DNA of 64,000 nt, taken from Deltaproteobacteria bacterium (lineage in GTDB: Bacteria > Myxococcota_A > UBA9160 > UBA6930). Position numbers and translations under genes: made by a program. A model generated the notes under the pieces. The model ran no database searches. It was not told the DNA's origin and saw nothing but the letters and a program-made list of their open reading frames with translations. Where the stretch lies: NCBI GenBank assembly GCA_029261815.1, contig JAJDAQ010000059.1, forward strand, positions 1-64,000, written 5' to 3'. Positions 53,370 through 60,707 of the stretch are shown here, piece after piece (position 1 is the stretch's first letter; the number at the start of each line of letters is the position of its first letter).

Positions 53370-54704
53370 CTACCCGGTCGACGTCGGGGCATTCTCCAGC
53401 GGGAGGCGAACGCGCACGGTTGTTCCCTCTCCGTCGGCCGACTCCACGCGAACGTCGCCGCCCATCGCCTGGACCAGGTGCTTGACGATCGCGAGGCCAA
53501 GCCCGGTCCCACCGTGATCCCGCGAGCGCGCCTTCTCGACCCGGTAGAACCGCTCGAAGACCCGCCCAAGGTCCTCGGGAGGGATCCCGATTCCGGTGTC
53601 GATGACTTCGATCTGGATCTTGCCGCCGCTTTCCGACACGTGGATCCGGATCTCGTCGCCAGGCTCCGTGTACTTCAGGGCGTTGTCGAGCAGGTTGAGC
53701 AGCACACGCTCGAGCGAGCGCCGATCGGCCAGCGCCGGCGCTGCGGTGGTCGCATCCAGCGTGTGCGAGATCGCGTGATCCTCGAAGCGAGGCTTCAGGT
53801 CATGGAGGACCGTGCGACAAAGTGCCACGACATCGACGGGGTGCGCCTCGACGCGCGCATGTTGTCCTTCGATCCGCGACAGCTCCAACAAGTCTTCGAT
53901 CAGGTCGGCGAGTCGCTCCGAATGGCGCAAGATCACCCCGAGTTGTCGGTCCCGTTGGTCCTTGGGCACATCCGAGAGCATCAACGTCTCGGCGAACCCG
54001 CGGATTGCGGTCAGCGGCGTGCGCAACTCGTGCGACACGTTCGCGACAAAGTCCTTTCGCATTCGTTCGAGCTGACGAATCTCGGTGATGTCGTGGAAGA
54101 CGGCGACGGTGCCAAGGGGCTCTCCCGATGCTGGAAAACGCACCGCATGCATCTCGACGAAGCGGCCGCCGACTTCGATCTCGATCCCGACCGATGAACC
54201 GCCAAATGCTGTCCGAATCGCGTCGTGAACCTCATTGCGCCGGATCACTTCGAGCGCCGTGCGTCCTTCGACGTCGCCCCAGATGTCGAAGAGTTCTCGC
54301 AACCGGCGGTTCGCGAGCAATGTGCGACCGTCGGCGTCGAGGACCAGGACGCCCTCGACCATGCTGTTCAACACGGCCCGTAGTCGTTCCTGTTCCCCGA
54401 CGGATCCACGCAGGCGCTCCGACATCTGGCGCGAGAGATCGTTGATGGCGCCCGCGACCCTGGCGAGCGACTTGGGACGCTGCCACGCAAGCCAGCCGGC
54501 CTCTCGTCCCGCACCGATGTCGCGAAGCGCGGCCGCGATCTGCTCGGCACGCTCGTCGTGGGCACGAGCGATCCACCAGGCCAGTGCCAGTCCGATTGGG
54601 AGCGCGATTGCGAACGCGGCGCTCTCACCGAACACGCTCGCCGTCGTCACGGCCAACGCCACGACGAAGCCGAAGGCCAGCAGGAGCCGCACCCGCACGA
54701 TCAC
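53370..54704 (-). CDS. phoR: Phosphate regulon sensor histidine kinase
   Basis: 444 residues. Two N-terminal hydrophobic segments, a HAMP-like linker, a PAS domain (VLNSMVEGVLVLDADGR), HisKA with the acceptor His in FVANVSHELRTPLTAIRGF, and HATPase (NLLDNALKYT, DTGIGIPPED, GGTGLGLAIVKHL). The lack of a large periplasmic domain and the immediate phoB neighbour (3-bp gap) identify PhoR rather than another kinase. Confidence 0.94.
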   Translation of the reverse strand: MIVRVRLLLAFGFVVALAVTTASVFGESAAFAIALPIGLALAWWIARAHDERAEQIAAALRDIGAGREAGWLAWQRPKSLARVAGAINDLSRQMSERLRGSVGEQERLRAVLNSMVEGVLVLDADGRTLLANRRLRELFDIWGDVEGRTALEVIRRNEVHDAIRTAFGGSSVGIEIEVGGRFVEMHAVRFPASGEPLGTVAVFHDITEIRQLERMRKDFVANVSHELRTPLTAIRGFAETLMLSDVPKDQRDRQLGVILRHSERLADLIEDLLELSRIEGQHARVEAHPVDVVALCRTVLHDLKPRFEDHAISHTLDATTAAPALADRRSLERVLLNLLDNALKYTEPGDEIRIHVSESGGKIQIEVIDTGIGIPPEDLGRVFERFYRVEKARSRDHGGTGLGLAIVKHLVQAMGGDVRVESADGEGTTVRVRLPLENAPTSTG

Positions 54705-54707
54705 CGG

Positions 54708-55391
54708 CTACTCCTTGAAGCGGTAGCCAACGCCCCGAACGGTCTCGATCAGATCACCGGCCGCGCCGAGCTTCTCGCGCAGGCGCTTGAGGTGGGTGTC
54801 GATGGTGCGTTCGGTCACGGTGATCTCGCTTCCCCAGACATCGCCCAGGAGCCGCTGACGCGACATCACACGGCCGGGCCGGGTCATCAGCTGCTCGAGC
54901 AACCGGAATTCCTTGGCCGTGAGATCGACGGGCTCACCGTCAACGGTACAGCTATGGCGATCCCGGTCCAGTTCGAGCAGATCGTGCCGGAGCCGATGCG
55001 GTGCGGCCTCCGGTGTGGAGCGACTTCGGCGCAGGATGGCCTGCACGCGGAGCAGCAGTTCCCGCGGGCTGAATGGCTTGGTGACGTAGTCGTCGGCACC
55101 GAGTTCGAAGCCCACGACACGGTCCACTTCTTCACCCTTCGCGGTCAGCATGAGGATCGGGAGCTCCTGGTGCGCGGGGTCGGCGCGCAGCCGCCGACAG
55201 ACTTCGGTCCCCGATACGTCGGGCAGCATGAGGTCAAGGACCACGAGGTCAGGCTCGGCACGACGCACGGCGTCAAGGCCCTCCTGACCCGTGGTCGCGG
55301 TCAGGACGTCGTGACCCGCCTGGGCCAGGTTGAACCGGACGAGTTCGAGCAGGTCCGGTTCATCGTCGACGACGAGAATGCGTGCGCTCAT
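54708..55391 (-). CDS. phoB: Phosphate regulon response regulator
   Basis: 227 residues. The receiver domain has the acidic pocket VVDDEPD, phospho-acceptor Asp53 in VVLDLMLPDVSG, and Lys in DYVTKPFSPREL. The winged-helix output domain ends EVRGVGYRFKE-like (ETVRGVGYRFKE). It should bind the Pho boxes found in this window. Its ATG is overlapped by a 4-codon upstream frame with a strong ribosome site. Confidence 0.95.
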   Translation of the reverse strand: MSARILVVDDEPDLLELVRFNLAQAGHDVLTATTGQEGLDAVRRAEPDLVVLDLMLPDVSGTEVCRRLRADPAHQELPILMLTAKGEEVDRVVGFELGADDYVTKPFSPRELLLRVQAILRRSRSTPEAAPHRLRHDLLELDRDRHSCTVDGEPVDLTAKEFRLLEQLMTRPGRVMSRQRLLGDVWGSEITVTERTIDTHLKRLREKLGAAGDLIETVRGVGYRFKE

Positions 55392-55402
55392 GCCCCAAGC
55401 AT
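55388..55402 (-). CDS. Four-codon upstream open reading frame overlapping phoB
   Basis: GAGGAG (55409-55414) stands 6 nt before an ATG at 55402 that encodes Met-Leu-Gly-Ala and stops with a TGA overlapping the phoB ATG (ATGA). The ideal ribosome site belongs to this mini-frame, not to phoB, whose own site is only GGGG. Translational coupling is plausible; the peptide itself is unlikely to act. Confidence 0.4.
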   Translation of the reverse strand: MLGA

Positions 55403-55449
55403 AAGCAACTCCTCTCGCCGGCGGCCGTCTCGCGGCTCGTGCGTGGGGC

Positions 55450-55466
55450 GCGTTTCACCGAAACGC
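55450..55466. promoter_or_regulatory. Inverted repeat in the phoB promoter region
   Basis: GCGTTTC-ACC-GAAACGC, a 7-bp inverted repeat with a 3-bp spacer, about 60 bp before phoB and between it and the divergent small gene. It could be an operator. A lone TGTCATT half-site is close by, so a weak PhoB site is also possible. Confidence 0.4.
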
Positions 55467-55603
55467 CATGTGAATGACATCGCGTCGCCGTCCCGGAACC
55501 TCGGATTTCGTGGCCCGCATCACAGGTTCCCGAACCGACGCCGCCGATGGAAAGGAGTCGCGCGTCAGCCCCCTGTCGCCCGCGTTGCTCAGAGGACCCG
55601 ATC

Positions 55604-56017
55604 ATGACTACCCTCCCCCACTTGTTGACTCCCTTCCTCCGAAGCCTTGCCGGCTTCACGTGTTTGGTTGCGCTCTCGCTGCCGGCCTACGCGGACCCGG
55701 CGGCGATTCCGCCGTCGAGTTCGGGCACTTTGAAGGCCAAGGCGAGCGCCGCATTCGAACGATTCTCGGAAGGCTGGCTCTCCGATCTTCGGGCCCGCGG
55801 CAAGCAAGCGCGCCGGGCCGGACAGAACCACTCCGGGCCGGGCGAGGACTACCAGGTGGAACTCCGACCCACCGGCAAGGCGCGTGCACCCTACGTGGGC
55901 ATCCTGCGCTACAGCGAACATCGCGTCCGGTGCCAGGGTGCTGGGAACTGCCAGCGTGTGGCCACGCAGCGCGTTTCCGAGATCTTCCGCTTCCAGAACG
56001 GGAAGTGGGTGTACTAG
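55604..56017 (+). CDS. Small secreted protein of unknown function
   Basis: 137 residues. A signal peptide (LAGFTCLVALSLPAYA) is cleaved before DPAAIPP. The mature part is basic (SDLRARGKQARRAG), with a beta-rich end containing two Cys (VRCQGAGNCQRV) that may form a disulfide, then EIFRFQNGKWVY. No family recognised. Divergent from phoB, so it might share its control region. Confidence 0.65.
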   Translation: MTTLPHLLTPFLRSLAGFTCLVALSLPAYADPAAIPPSSSGTLKAKASAAFERFSEGWLSDLRARGKQARRAGQNHSGPGEDYQVELRPTGKARAPYVGILRYSEHRVRCQGAGNCQRVATQRVSEIFRFQNGKWVY

Positions 56018-56026
56018 CGCACCAGC

Positions 56027-57034
56027 TCAGGGCCGCGGCGGACCGACGCCGGGGTTCCAGAGGTAGAAGAAGCCGGGCGCCGGGAGCAGCGCGCTGAAGC
56101 CGTCGGCCTGCGGCAGGGTCGGCGACGGTGTTGCGGCCGAGAAGAGATTCTCGGGCGGCGGACCGCCGCGGTGATACACCACGACCCGTACGGGCCCCGA
56201 GACACCGGCGGCCATGCGCGCGGACTCGACCGCCGCGTCGAGATCCCCGATCGCGTCGATCAAACCGTGGGCCTTCGCCTGCCGAGCGCTGTAGATCCGC
56301 CCGTCCGCGAGTTCCCGGACCCGGTCGCGATCAAGCCCCGGTCGTCCACGGTCCACGACATCGACGAACTGCTGATACATGTCGTCGATGACGCTGCCGA
56401 GTTGCTCACGCTCTTCAGGACGCACGGGACGAAACGGAGATCCTGCGTCCTTGAAGGGACCGCTCGTGATCGTCTCGTCGCTCACGCCGACCTTCTCGAA
56501 GAGGCCCGAGAGGTTGAGATCCATGAAGATCACGCCGATCGAGCCCGTGATGGTGCTCGGGTAGGCGCGGACTTCGCTGGCCGCCATCGCGACGTAGTAC
56601 CCGCCCGATGCCGCGGTCCCCATCATCTGGGCGATGACGGGACGGCCGGTCGTCTCGCGGAAGCGCTGCACCTCGTCGTAGAGCACTTCGCTGGCGATCA
56701 CGGTTCCGCCCGGCGAGTCGATCCGTAGCAGCAACGCCGCGACCTCGGGGTCTTCGGCCGCGATCTCGAGTTCCTGGCGAACCCGCGCGGGCATTCCCTC
56801 CGCGCCGCCGAAACCCAGGACGCCACTCTGGCCCGACATCGCAATCGGCCCGGTGATGTCGACCATGGCGATCTTCGGCCCCTCGGTGCCGTAGACGGTG
56901 GTCTCGCTGAGCGGGCCGCCACCGCCAAAGGGCAATTCGATCGTCACACACGCCGTCCCGAAGGACAGCATGACTGCGGACAGCAGGGCGAGCCGGAAGC
57001 CCGCGGCCGAAACACGTCGATGGATGGCATTCAT
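56027..57034 (-). CDS. sppA: Signal peptide peptidase SppA, short lipoprotein form
   Basis: 335 residues of the 36-kDa SppA/S49 family. A lipobox-like FGTACV ends the leader. IDSPGGTVIASEVLYDEV and MMGTAASGGYYVAMAA surround the Ser, and VSDETITSGPFKDAGSPFRP is typical. It cleaves leftover signal peptides in or at the membrane. AAGGAG 6 nt before the ATG at 57034. It ends 10 bp from the convergent small secreted gene. Confidence 0.92.
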   Translation of the reverse strand: MNAIHRRVSAAGFRLALLSAVMLSFGTACVTIELPFGGGGPLSETTVYGTEGPKIAMVDITGPIAMSGQSGVLGFGGAEGMPARVRQELEIAAEDPEVAALLLRIDSPGGTVIASEVLYDEVQRFRETTGRPVIAQMMGTAASGGYYVAMAASEVRAYPSTITGSIGVIFMDLNLSGLFEKVGVSDETITSGPFKDAGSPFRPVRPEEREQLGSVIDDMYQQFVDVVDRGRPGLDRDRVRELADGRIYSARQAKAHGLIDAIGDLDAAVESARMAAGVSGPVRVVVYHRGGPPPENLFSAATPSPTLPQADGFSALLPAPGFFYLWNPGVGPPRP

Positions 57035-57102
57035 GACAGACTCCTTGGATGCGGCGCGGACGTGATCGTGACAGAATTTTCCACAGCCAGCTGAAAGTAG
57101 AA

Positions 57103-57132
57103 GCGCGGGACCCGGCAAGCCGGATCCCGCGC
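57103..57132 (-). terminator. Terminator of nrdJ
   Basis: GCGCGGGA-C-CCGG-CAAG-CCGG-A-TCCCGCGC, a 12-bp stem with one mismatch and a 4-nt loop, followed on the minus strand by TTCTACTTTC. It lies about 50 bp after the nrdJ stop and before sppA. Confidence 0.75.
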
Positions 57133-57184
57133 ATCTTTGACGCCTCTCACCCCCCCAGTTCGAGACGTCACTGAATCCACATCA

Positions 57185-59977
57185 TCAGCTGCAGCCGCTG
57201 GAGACTCCGCAGTTCGGGCACTTGTAACAAGCGCCGTTTCGAACCGTGATGCTCCCGCACTCCATGCAGGCCGGGGCGTCCGCCTGGTTGACGAACGTCT
57301 GGTGCTCCCCCGCAGAGCGGTCGGCAGAACCGCCGGCCACCGCGACGCGGGGTTGCACCTGGGACAGTCCCGTCACCTCGGCATCCGTCTCCTGCTCATC
57401 TGCCGGCAGTTCGTCTTCGATGAACCGGCTTCCCAGGTAGCGGAAGATGTAGTCGGTGATGGACTTGGCCATCGGGATCTCGGGGTTGTTCGTGAAGCCC
57501 GACGGTTCGAACCGGGTGTGACTGAACTTGTCGACCAGCGCCTTCAGCGGCACACCGTACTGGAGCGCAATCGAGGTCATCGTCGCGATCGTGTCCATCA
57601 GGCCCGAAATCGTCGAACCTTCCTTCGCCATCCTCAGGAAGATCTCGCCGGGCGAGCCGTCGGGGTAGCGACCGACGTGCAGGTAGCCGTCGTGTCCGGC
57701 GATGGAGAACTTGTGCGTCACGCTCTCGCGTTCGTCCGGGAGCTTGATCCGGATTGCACGGCGTTCATGCAGGTCGATGATGTCGGCGCCCTTCTCCTCG
57801 ACGTCCTTGCCCGCGTTGAGCGGCTGCGTCCGCTTGGAACCATCGCGGTAGACGGCAAGCGCCTTGAGGCCCTGCTTCCAGCCTTCCACGTAGGCAGCGG
57901 TGAGGTCCTCGACCGTGGCATCGGTCGGCAGGTTCACGGTCTTGCTGATCGCTCCCGACAGGAACGGCTGTGCCGCGCCCATCATCCGGATGTGACCCAT
58001 CCAGTCGATCGAACGCACACCGTTCGCGGGCCGGAAGGCGCAGTCGAAGACCGGCAGATGCTCATCCTTCAGCCCCGGTGCCCCTTCGATCGTCTCGTTC
58101 TCGTCGATGTAGGCCACGATGTCGTCGATGGCATCGCGGTCGTAGCCGAGCTTCGTGAGCGCGATCGGAACCGTGCCGTTCACGATCTTCAGCAGGCCGC
58201 CGCCGACCAGCTTCTTGTACTTCACGAGAGCGATGTCGGGTTCGACGCCCGTCGTATCGCAGTCCATCATGAACGCGATCGTGCCGGTCGGGGCCAGCAC
58301 CGTCACCTGGCCGTTCTTGTAGCCGTGCTTCTCGCCGAGCTCGAGCGCTTCCGCCCAGACCTCGCGCTGCGTCTCGAGGAGGTCCGCCTGCACGCCGTTC
58401 TCCGGAACCGTGCTCGCGGCGTCCTTGTGCATCGCGATGACTTCGAGGAAGTCCTTCCTGTTCTTGCGGTAGTGCGGGAACGGCCCCATCGCGGCCGCGA
58501 CCTCGGCACTCGTCCGGTAGGCCTCGCCGCACATCAGCGACGTGATGGCACCTGAGAGGTTCCGGCCCTCGTCGCTGTCGTAGGGCAGACCCTGGCTCAT
58601 GAGCAAGGCGCCGAGGTTGGCGTAGCCGAGACCCAGGGGGCGGTAGAGATGGCTGTTCTTGCCAATCGCCGCTGTCGGATAGTCGGCGAAGTCGACCAGG
58701 ATCTCCTGGGCCAGGATCGTGATCGAAGCCGCGCGGCGGAAGTCGTCGACGCGGAAATCATCCTTCTCGTCCAGGAATTGCATCAGGTTCAGGCTGGCCA
58801 GGTTGCAGGCCGTGTCGTCCAGGAACATGTACTCGGAGCACGGGTTGCTCGAGTTGATCCGGCCCGACGTCTTCACCGGGTTCCACTTGTTGATCGTGGT
58901 GTCGTACTGCATGCCCGGGTCGCCACAGACGTGAGCGGCTTCCGAGATCTCGTTCAGGAGTTCCTTGGCGTTGTACGTATCGACCGCATCGCCGCTGACG
59001 ACGGCGCGGGTCTGGAAGTCCCGACCGTCCTCGGCCGCGCGCATGAACTCGTCGGTCACGCGGACCGAGTGGTTCGCGTTCTGGAAGAAGACCGAGTCGT
59101 AGGCACCGCCAGGGACGTTGAAGCCACCGTCGTAACCGGCATCGATCAACGACCAGGCCTTCTTCTCTTCGCTCGCCTTGCTGTTGATGAACTCCTTGAT
59201 GTCGGGGTGGTCGACATTGAGGATCACCATCTTCGCGGCGCGGCGCGTCTTGCCGCCGCTCTTGACGACGCCGGCGAACGAGTCGAAGCCCTTCATGAAG
59301 GACACGGGACCCGAAGCCGTGCCGCCGCCCTTCAGGTCTTCGCGTGAAGAGCGGATCTTCGAGAGGTTCGAACCCGTGCCCGAGCCTCCCTTGAACAGCA
59401 TGGCCTCGGTCTTGGCCAGATCCATGATCGACTCCATCGTGTCATCGACGGAGTTGATGAAACAGGCGCTCGCCTGCTGCTTGGTGTCCGGCACGCCCAG
59501 GTTGAACCAGACGGGGCTGTTGAAGGCCATCTTCTGGTTGACGAGGAGATGCGCGAGTTCCTCACGGAAACGCTCGCCATCAGCCGGCGTGCGGAAATAG
59601 CCGCCCTCGTCGCCCCATTCGTGGATCCGGTCGACGACGCGTCCGATCAGCTGCTTGACGCTGCGCTCGCGGCCCGGCGTGCCCAGATGCCCACGGAAGT
59701 ACTTGGACACGACCACGTTGGTGGCGAGCTGCGACCAGGTCGCCGGCATCTCGCAGTCGTTCTGCTCAAAGATGACCTCGCCACGCTCGTTGGCGATCGT
59801 GGCCGAACGAATCTCCCAGTCGACTTCGTCAAAGGGATGCGTTCCTTCGCGGGTAAAGTGGCGCGGAATCTCAACGCCTTGAACGGCCTTGCCCTTTCGG
59901 CTGCGGGCCGCCTTCGCGCGCGTCTTGCCGACCTCTGTCTCCGTCGTCGTCTGCCCCGTGTTGGCCATTTCACCCAC
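57185..59977 (-). CDS. nrdJ: Adenosylcobalamin-dependent (class II) ribonucleotide reductase
   Basis: 930 residues. It makes deoxyribonucleotides with or without oxygen, using B12. RNR motifs: ACFINSVDDTMESIMDL, GGSGTGSNLSKIRS, active-site NPCSEYMFLDDTACNLASLNL in sense, and ALAPTGTIAFMMDCDTTGVEP-like VLAPTGTIAFMMDCD. The C-terminus carries the redox pair and a zinc-type CMECGSITVRNGACYKCPNCG motif. GTG at 59977 is preferred, since AGAGGG lies 8 nt before it; ATG at 59968 is an alternative. Preceded by a long structured leader and NrdR-like boxes. Confidence 0.95.
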   Translation of the reverse strand: MGEMANTGQTTTETEVGKTRAKAARSRKGKAVQGVEIPRHFTREGTHPFDEVDWEIRSATIANERGEVIFEQNDCEMPATWSQLATNVVVSKYFRGHLGTPGRERSVKQLIGRVVDRIHEWGDEGGYFRTPADGERFREELAHLLVNQKMAFNSPVWFNLGVPDTKQQASACFINSVDDTMESIMDLAKTEAMLFKGGSGTGSNLSKIRSSREDLKGGGTASGPVSFMKGFDSFAGVVKSGGKTRRAAKMVILNVDHPDIKEFINSKASEEKKAWSLIDAGYDGGFNVPGGAYDSVFFQNANHSVRVTDEFMRAAEDGRDFQTRAVVSGDAVDTYNAKELLNEISEAAHVCGDPGMQYDTTINKWNPVKTSGRINSSNPCSEYMFLDDTACNLASLNLMQFLDEKDDFRVDDFRRAASITILAQEILVDFADYPTAAIGKNSHLYRPLGLGYANLGALLMSQGLPYDSDEGRNLSGAITSLMCGEAYRTSAEVAAAMGPFPHYRKNRKDFLEVIAMHKDAASTVPENGVQADLLETQREVWAEALELGEKHGYKNGQVTVLAPTGTIAFMMDCDTTGVEPDIALVKYKKLVGGGLLKIVNGTVPIALTKLGYDRDAIDDIVAYIDENETIEGAPGLKDEHLPVFDCAFRPANGVRSIDWMGHIRMMGAAQPFLSGAISKTVNLPTDATVEDLTAAYVEGWKQGLKALAVYRDGSKRTQPLNAGKDVEEKGADIIDLHERRAIRIKLPDERESVTHKFSIAGHDGYLHVGRYPDGSPGEIFLRMAKEGSTISGLMDTIATMTSIALQYGVPLKALVDKFSHTRFEPSGFTNNPEIPMAKSITDYIFRYLGSRFIEDELPADEQETDAEVTGLSQVQPRVAVAGGSADRSAGEHQTFVNQADAPACMECGSITVRNGACYKCPNCGVSSGCS

Positions 59978-60455
59978 GCTGTCGTCCCTCTTTGATTTTC
60001 GCTGTTCGCCGGTGGCGGTTGGTTGATCGCGCGATGTCTGCGACTGACCGGGAGGTCCTGCGGACTGCGCTGTGTTTCTATGTGACGGCCCGGCCTACCG
60101 GGGCGTTCGATCGGCCCCGCTGAAGGGGGCCCGCGGCTCTGTGGCTACCTGCCGGGTTCCGTGCCCGGCGTCCTGCTGCTGGAGTGTTTCCCGAGTGGCG
60201 GTTCCAAAGCGGCTTCGGGTTCTACCGCGTCCCGATGAGGAGCGCCGAGTACCGCTGTTTGGCCTGGCAACCGACGCTGGAAGTCCCTGTTTTGGTTCTA
60301 TTTTCTGGAGAAGTGCAGAGACGAGAGGGGCCCCGGGTTTCCCCGGGGCCCCACGAGCCAGGGCAGGTCCTCCTTCCCGCCGCAAGCTCATCCCTCTCGG
60401 TAACCGCCTGTTCAAAGAACCCCCCAGGCCACCGAGAGGAAAATCTTCCCCGCAA
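59978..60455 (-). ncRNA. Structured nrdJ leader RNA, possible cis-regulator
   Basis: About 478 nt between the predicted transcription start and nrdJ without a gene. The minus-strand RNA folds into a 9-bp stem CCTCTCGGT/ACCGAGAGG (60431-60439 with 60393-60401) and an 11-bp GGGGCCCCGGG/CCCGGGGCCCC stem (60327-60337 with 60342-60352). The latter is capped by GAAA, a GNRA tetraloop that only this strand would have. Further GC-rich hairpins lie at about 60121-60175. A B12 riboswitch would suit the gene, but I could not find its conserved core. A published nrdJ leader motif also exists; I cannot test the match. Confidence 0.5.
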
Positions 60456-60461
60456 GAATGT

Positions 60462-60491
60462 TTTCTACCGTCATGCTCCCAAGCGAGTCAA
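60462..60491 (-). promoter_or_regulatory. Promoter of nrdJ
   Basis: TTGACT (60486-60491), an 18-bp spacer, TAGAAA (60462-60467) on the minus strand. Expected start near 60455. Confidence 0.6.
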
Positions 60492-60499
60492 CGAAAAAA

Positions 60500-60547
60500 G
60501 CACAAGATCTTGCGCAAGACAGGGGACCCTAGCACAAGCCCTCGTAG
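60500..60547 (-). promoter_or_regulatory. Tandem NrdR-like boxes upstream of nrdJ
   Basis: GCACAAGATCTTGCGC (60500-60515) is a near-perfect palindrome of the NrdR-box type. A second copy starting GCACAAG (60532-60547) begins exactly 32 bp away, the three-turn spacing reported for tandem NrdR sites; its right half is degenerate. Both lie just above the -35 box. Confidence 0.6.
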
Positions 60548-60707
60548 TGCAAGGGTTTTTCGGTGCACCCGGAACCCCCTACTCGCTGGGGGGAAGCCCC
60601 TTGAAAGCGGCTGGGAACGCACTGGGGACCCGCAGCCCCGAGCGTAACCCCTTGAAACAAAAGGGATGACGCGCAGCGTTGTCGGACCCGCTGGCGGCTG
60701 ATCGCGA
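60548..60707. other. Gap after the GGDEF-EAL gene, with hairpins and a direct repeat
   Basis: 160 bp holding a CCCCC/GGGGG stem (60575-60579 with 60588-60592) and the 10-mer CCCCTTGAAA twice (60597 and 60648). Probably the 3' end of the GGDEF-EAL transcript; no gene seen. Confidence 0.4.

Noticed and set aside
54988-55400. PhoB box directly upstream of phoB
   Set aside because: Only one TGTCATT half-site and a weak second repeat are present, below the 11-bp-spaced pattern seen at pstS and porin 1. An unrelated inverted repeat is recorded instead.
60121-60300. 6S RNA, RNase P RNA or tmRNA in the nrdJ upstream region
   Set aside because: Long GC-rich pairings exist on both strands, but no signature of these RNAs is present (no GAGGAAAGUC, no CCA-terminated tRNA-like end, no 6S central bubble I could align).
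59978-60455. Canonical adenosylcobalamin riboswitch upstream of nrdJ
   Set aside because: GGAGGACCTGCC near 60362-60373 resembles a B12 box and GGTAGAACCCG/CCGCCACT near 60196-60226 vaguely resembles the core, but the invariant AGGGAA, GCTGCCCCCGCAACTG and GCCACTG blocks are not found in order. Kept only as a structured leader.
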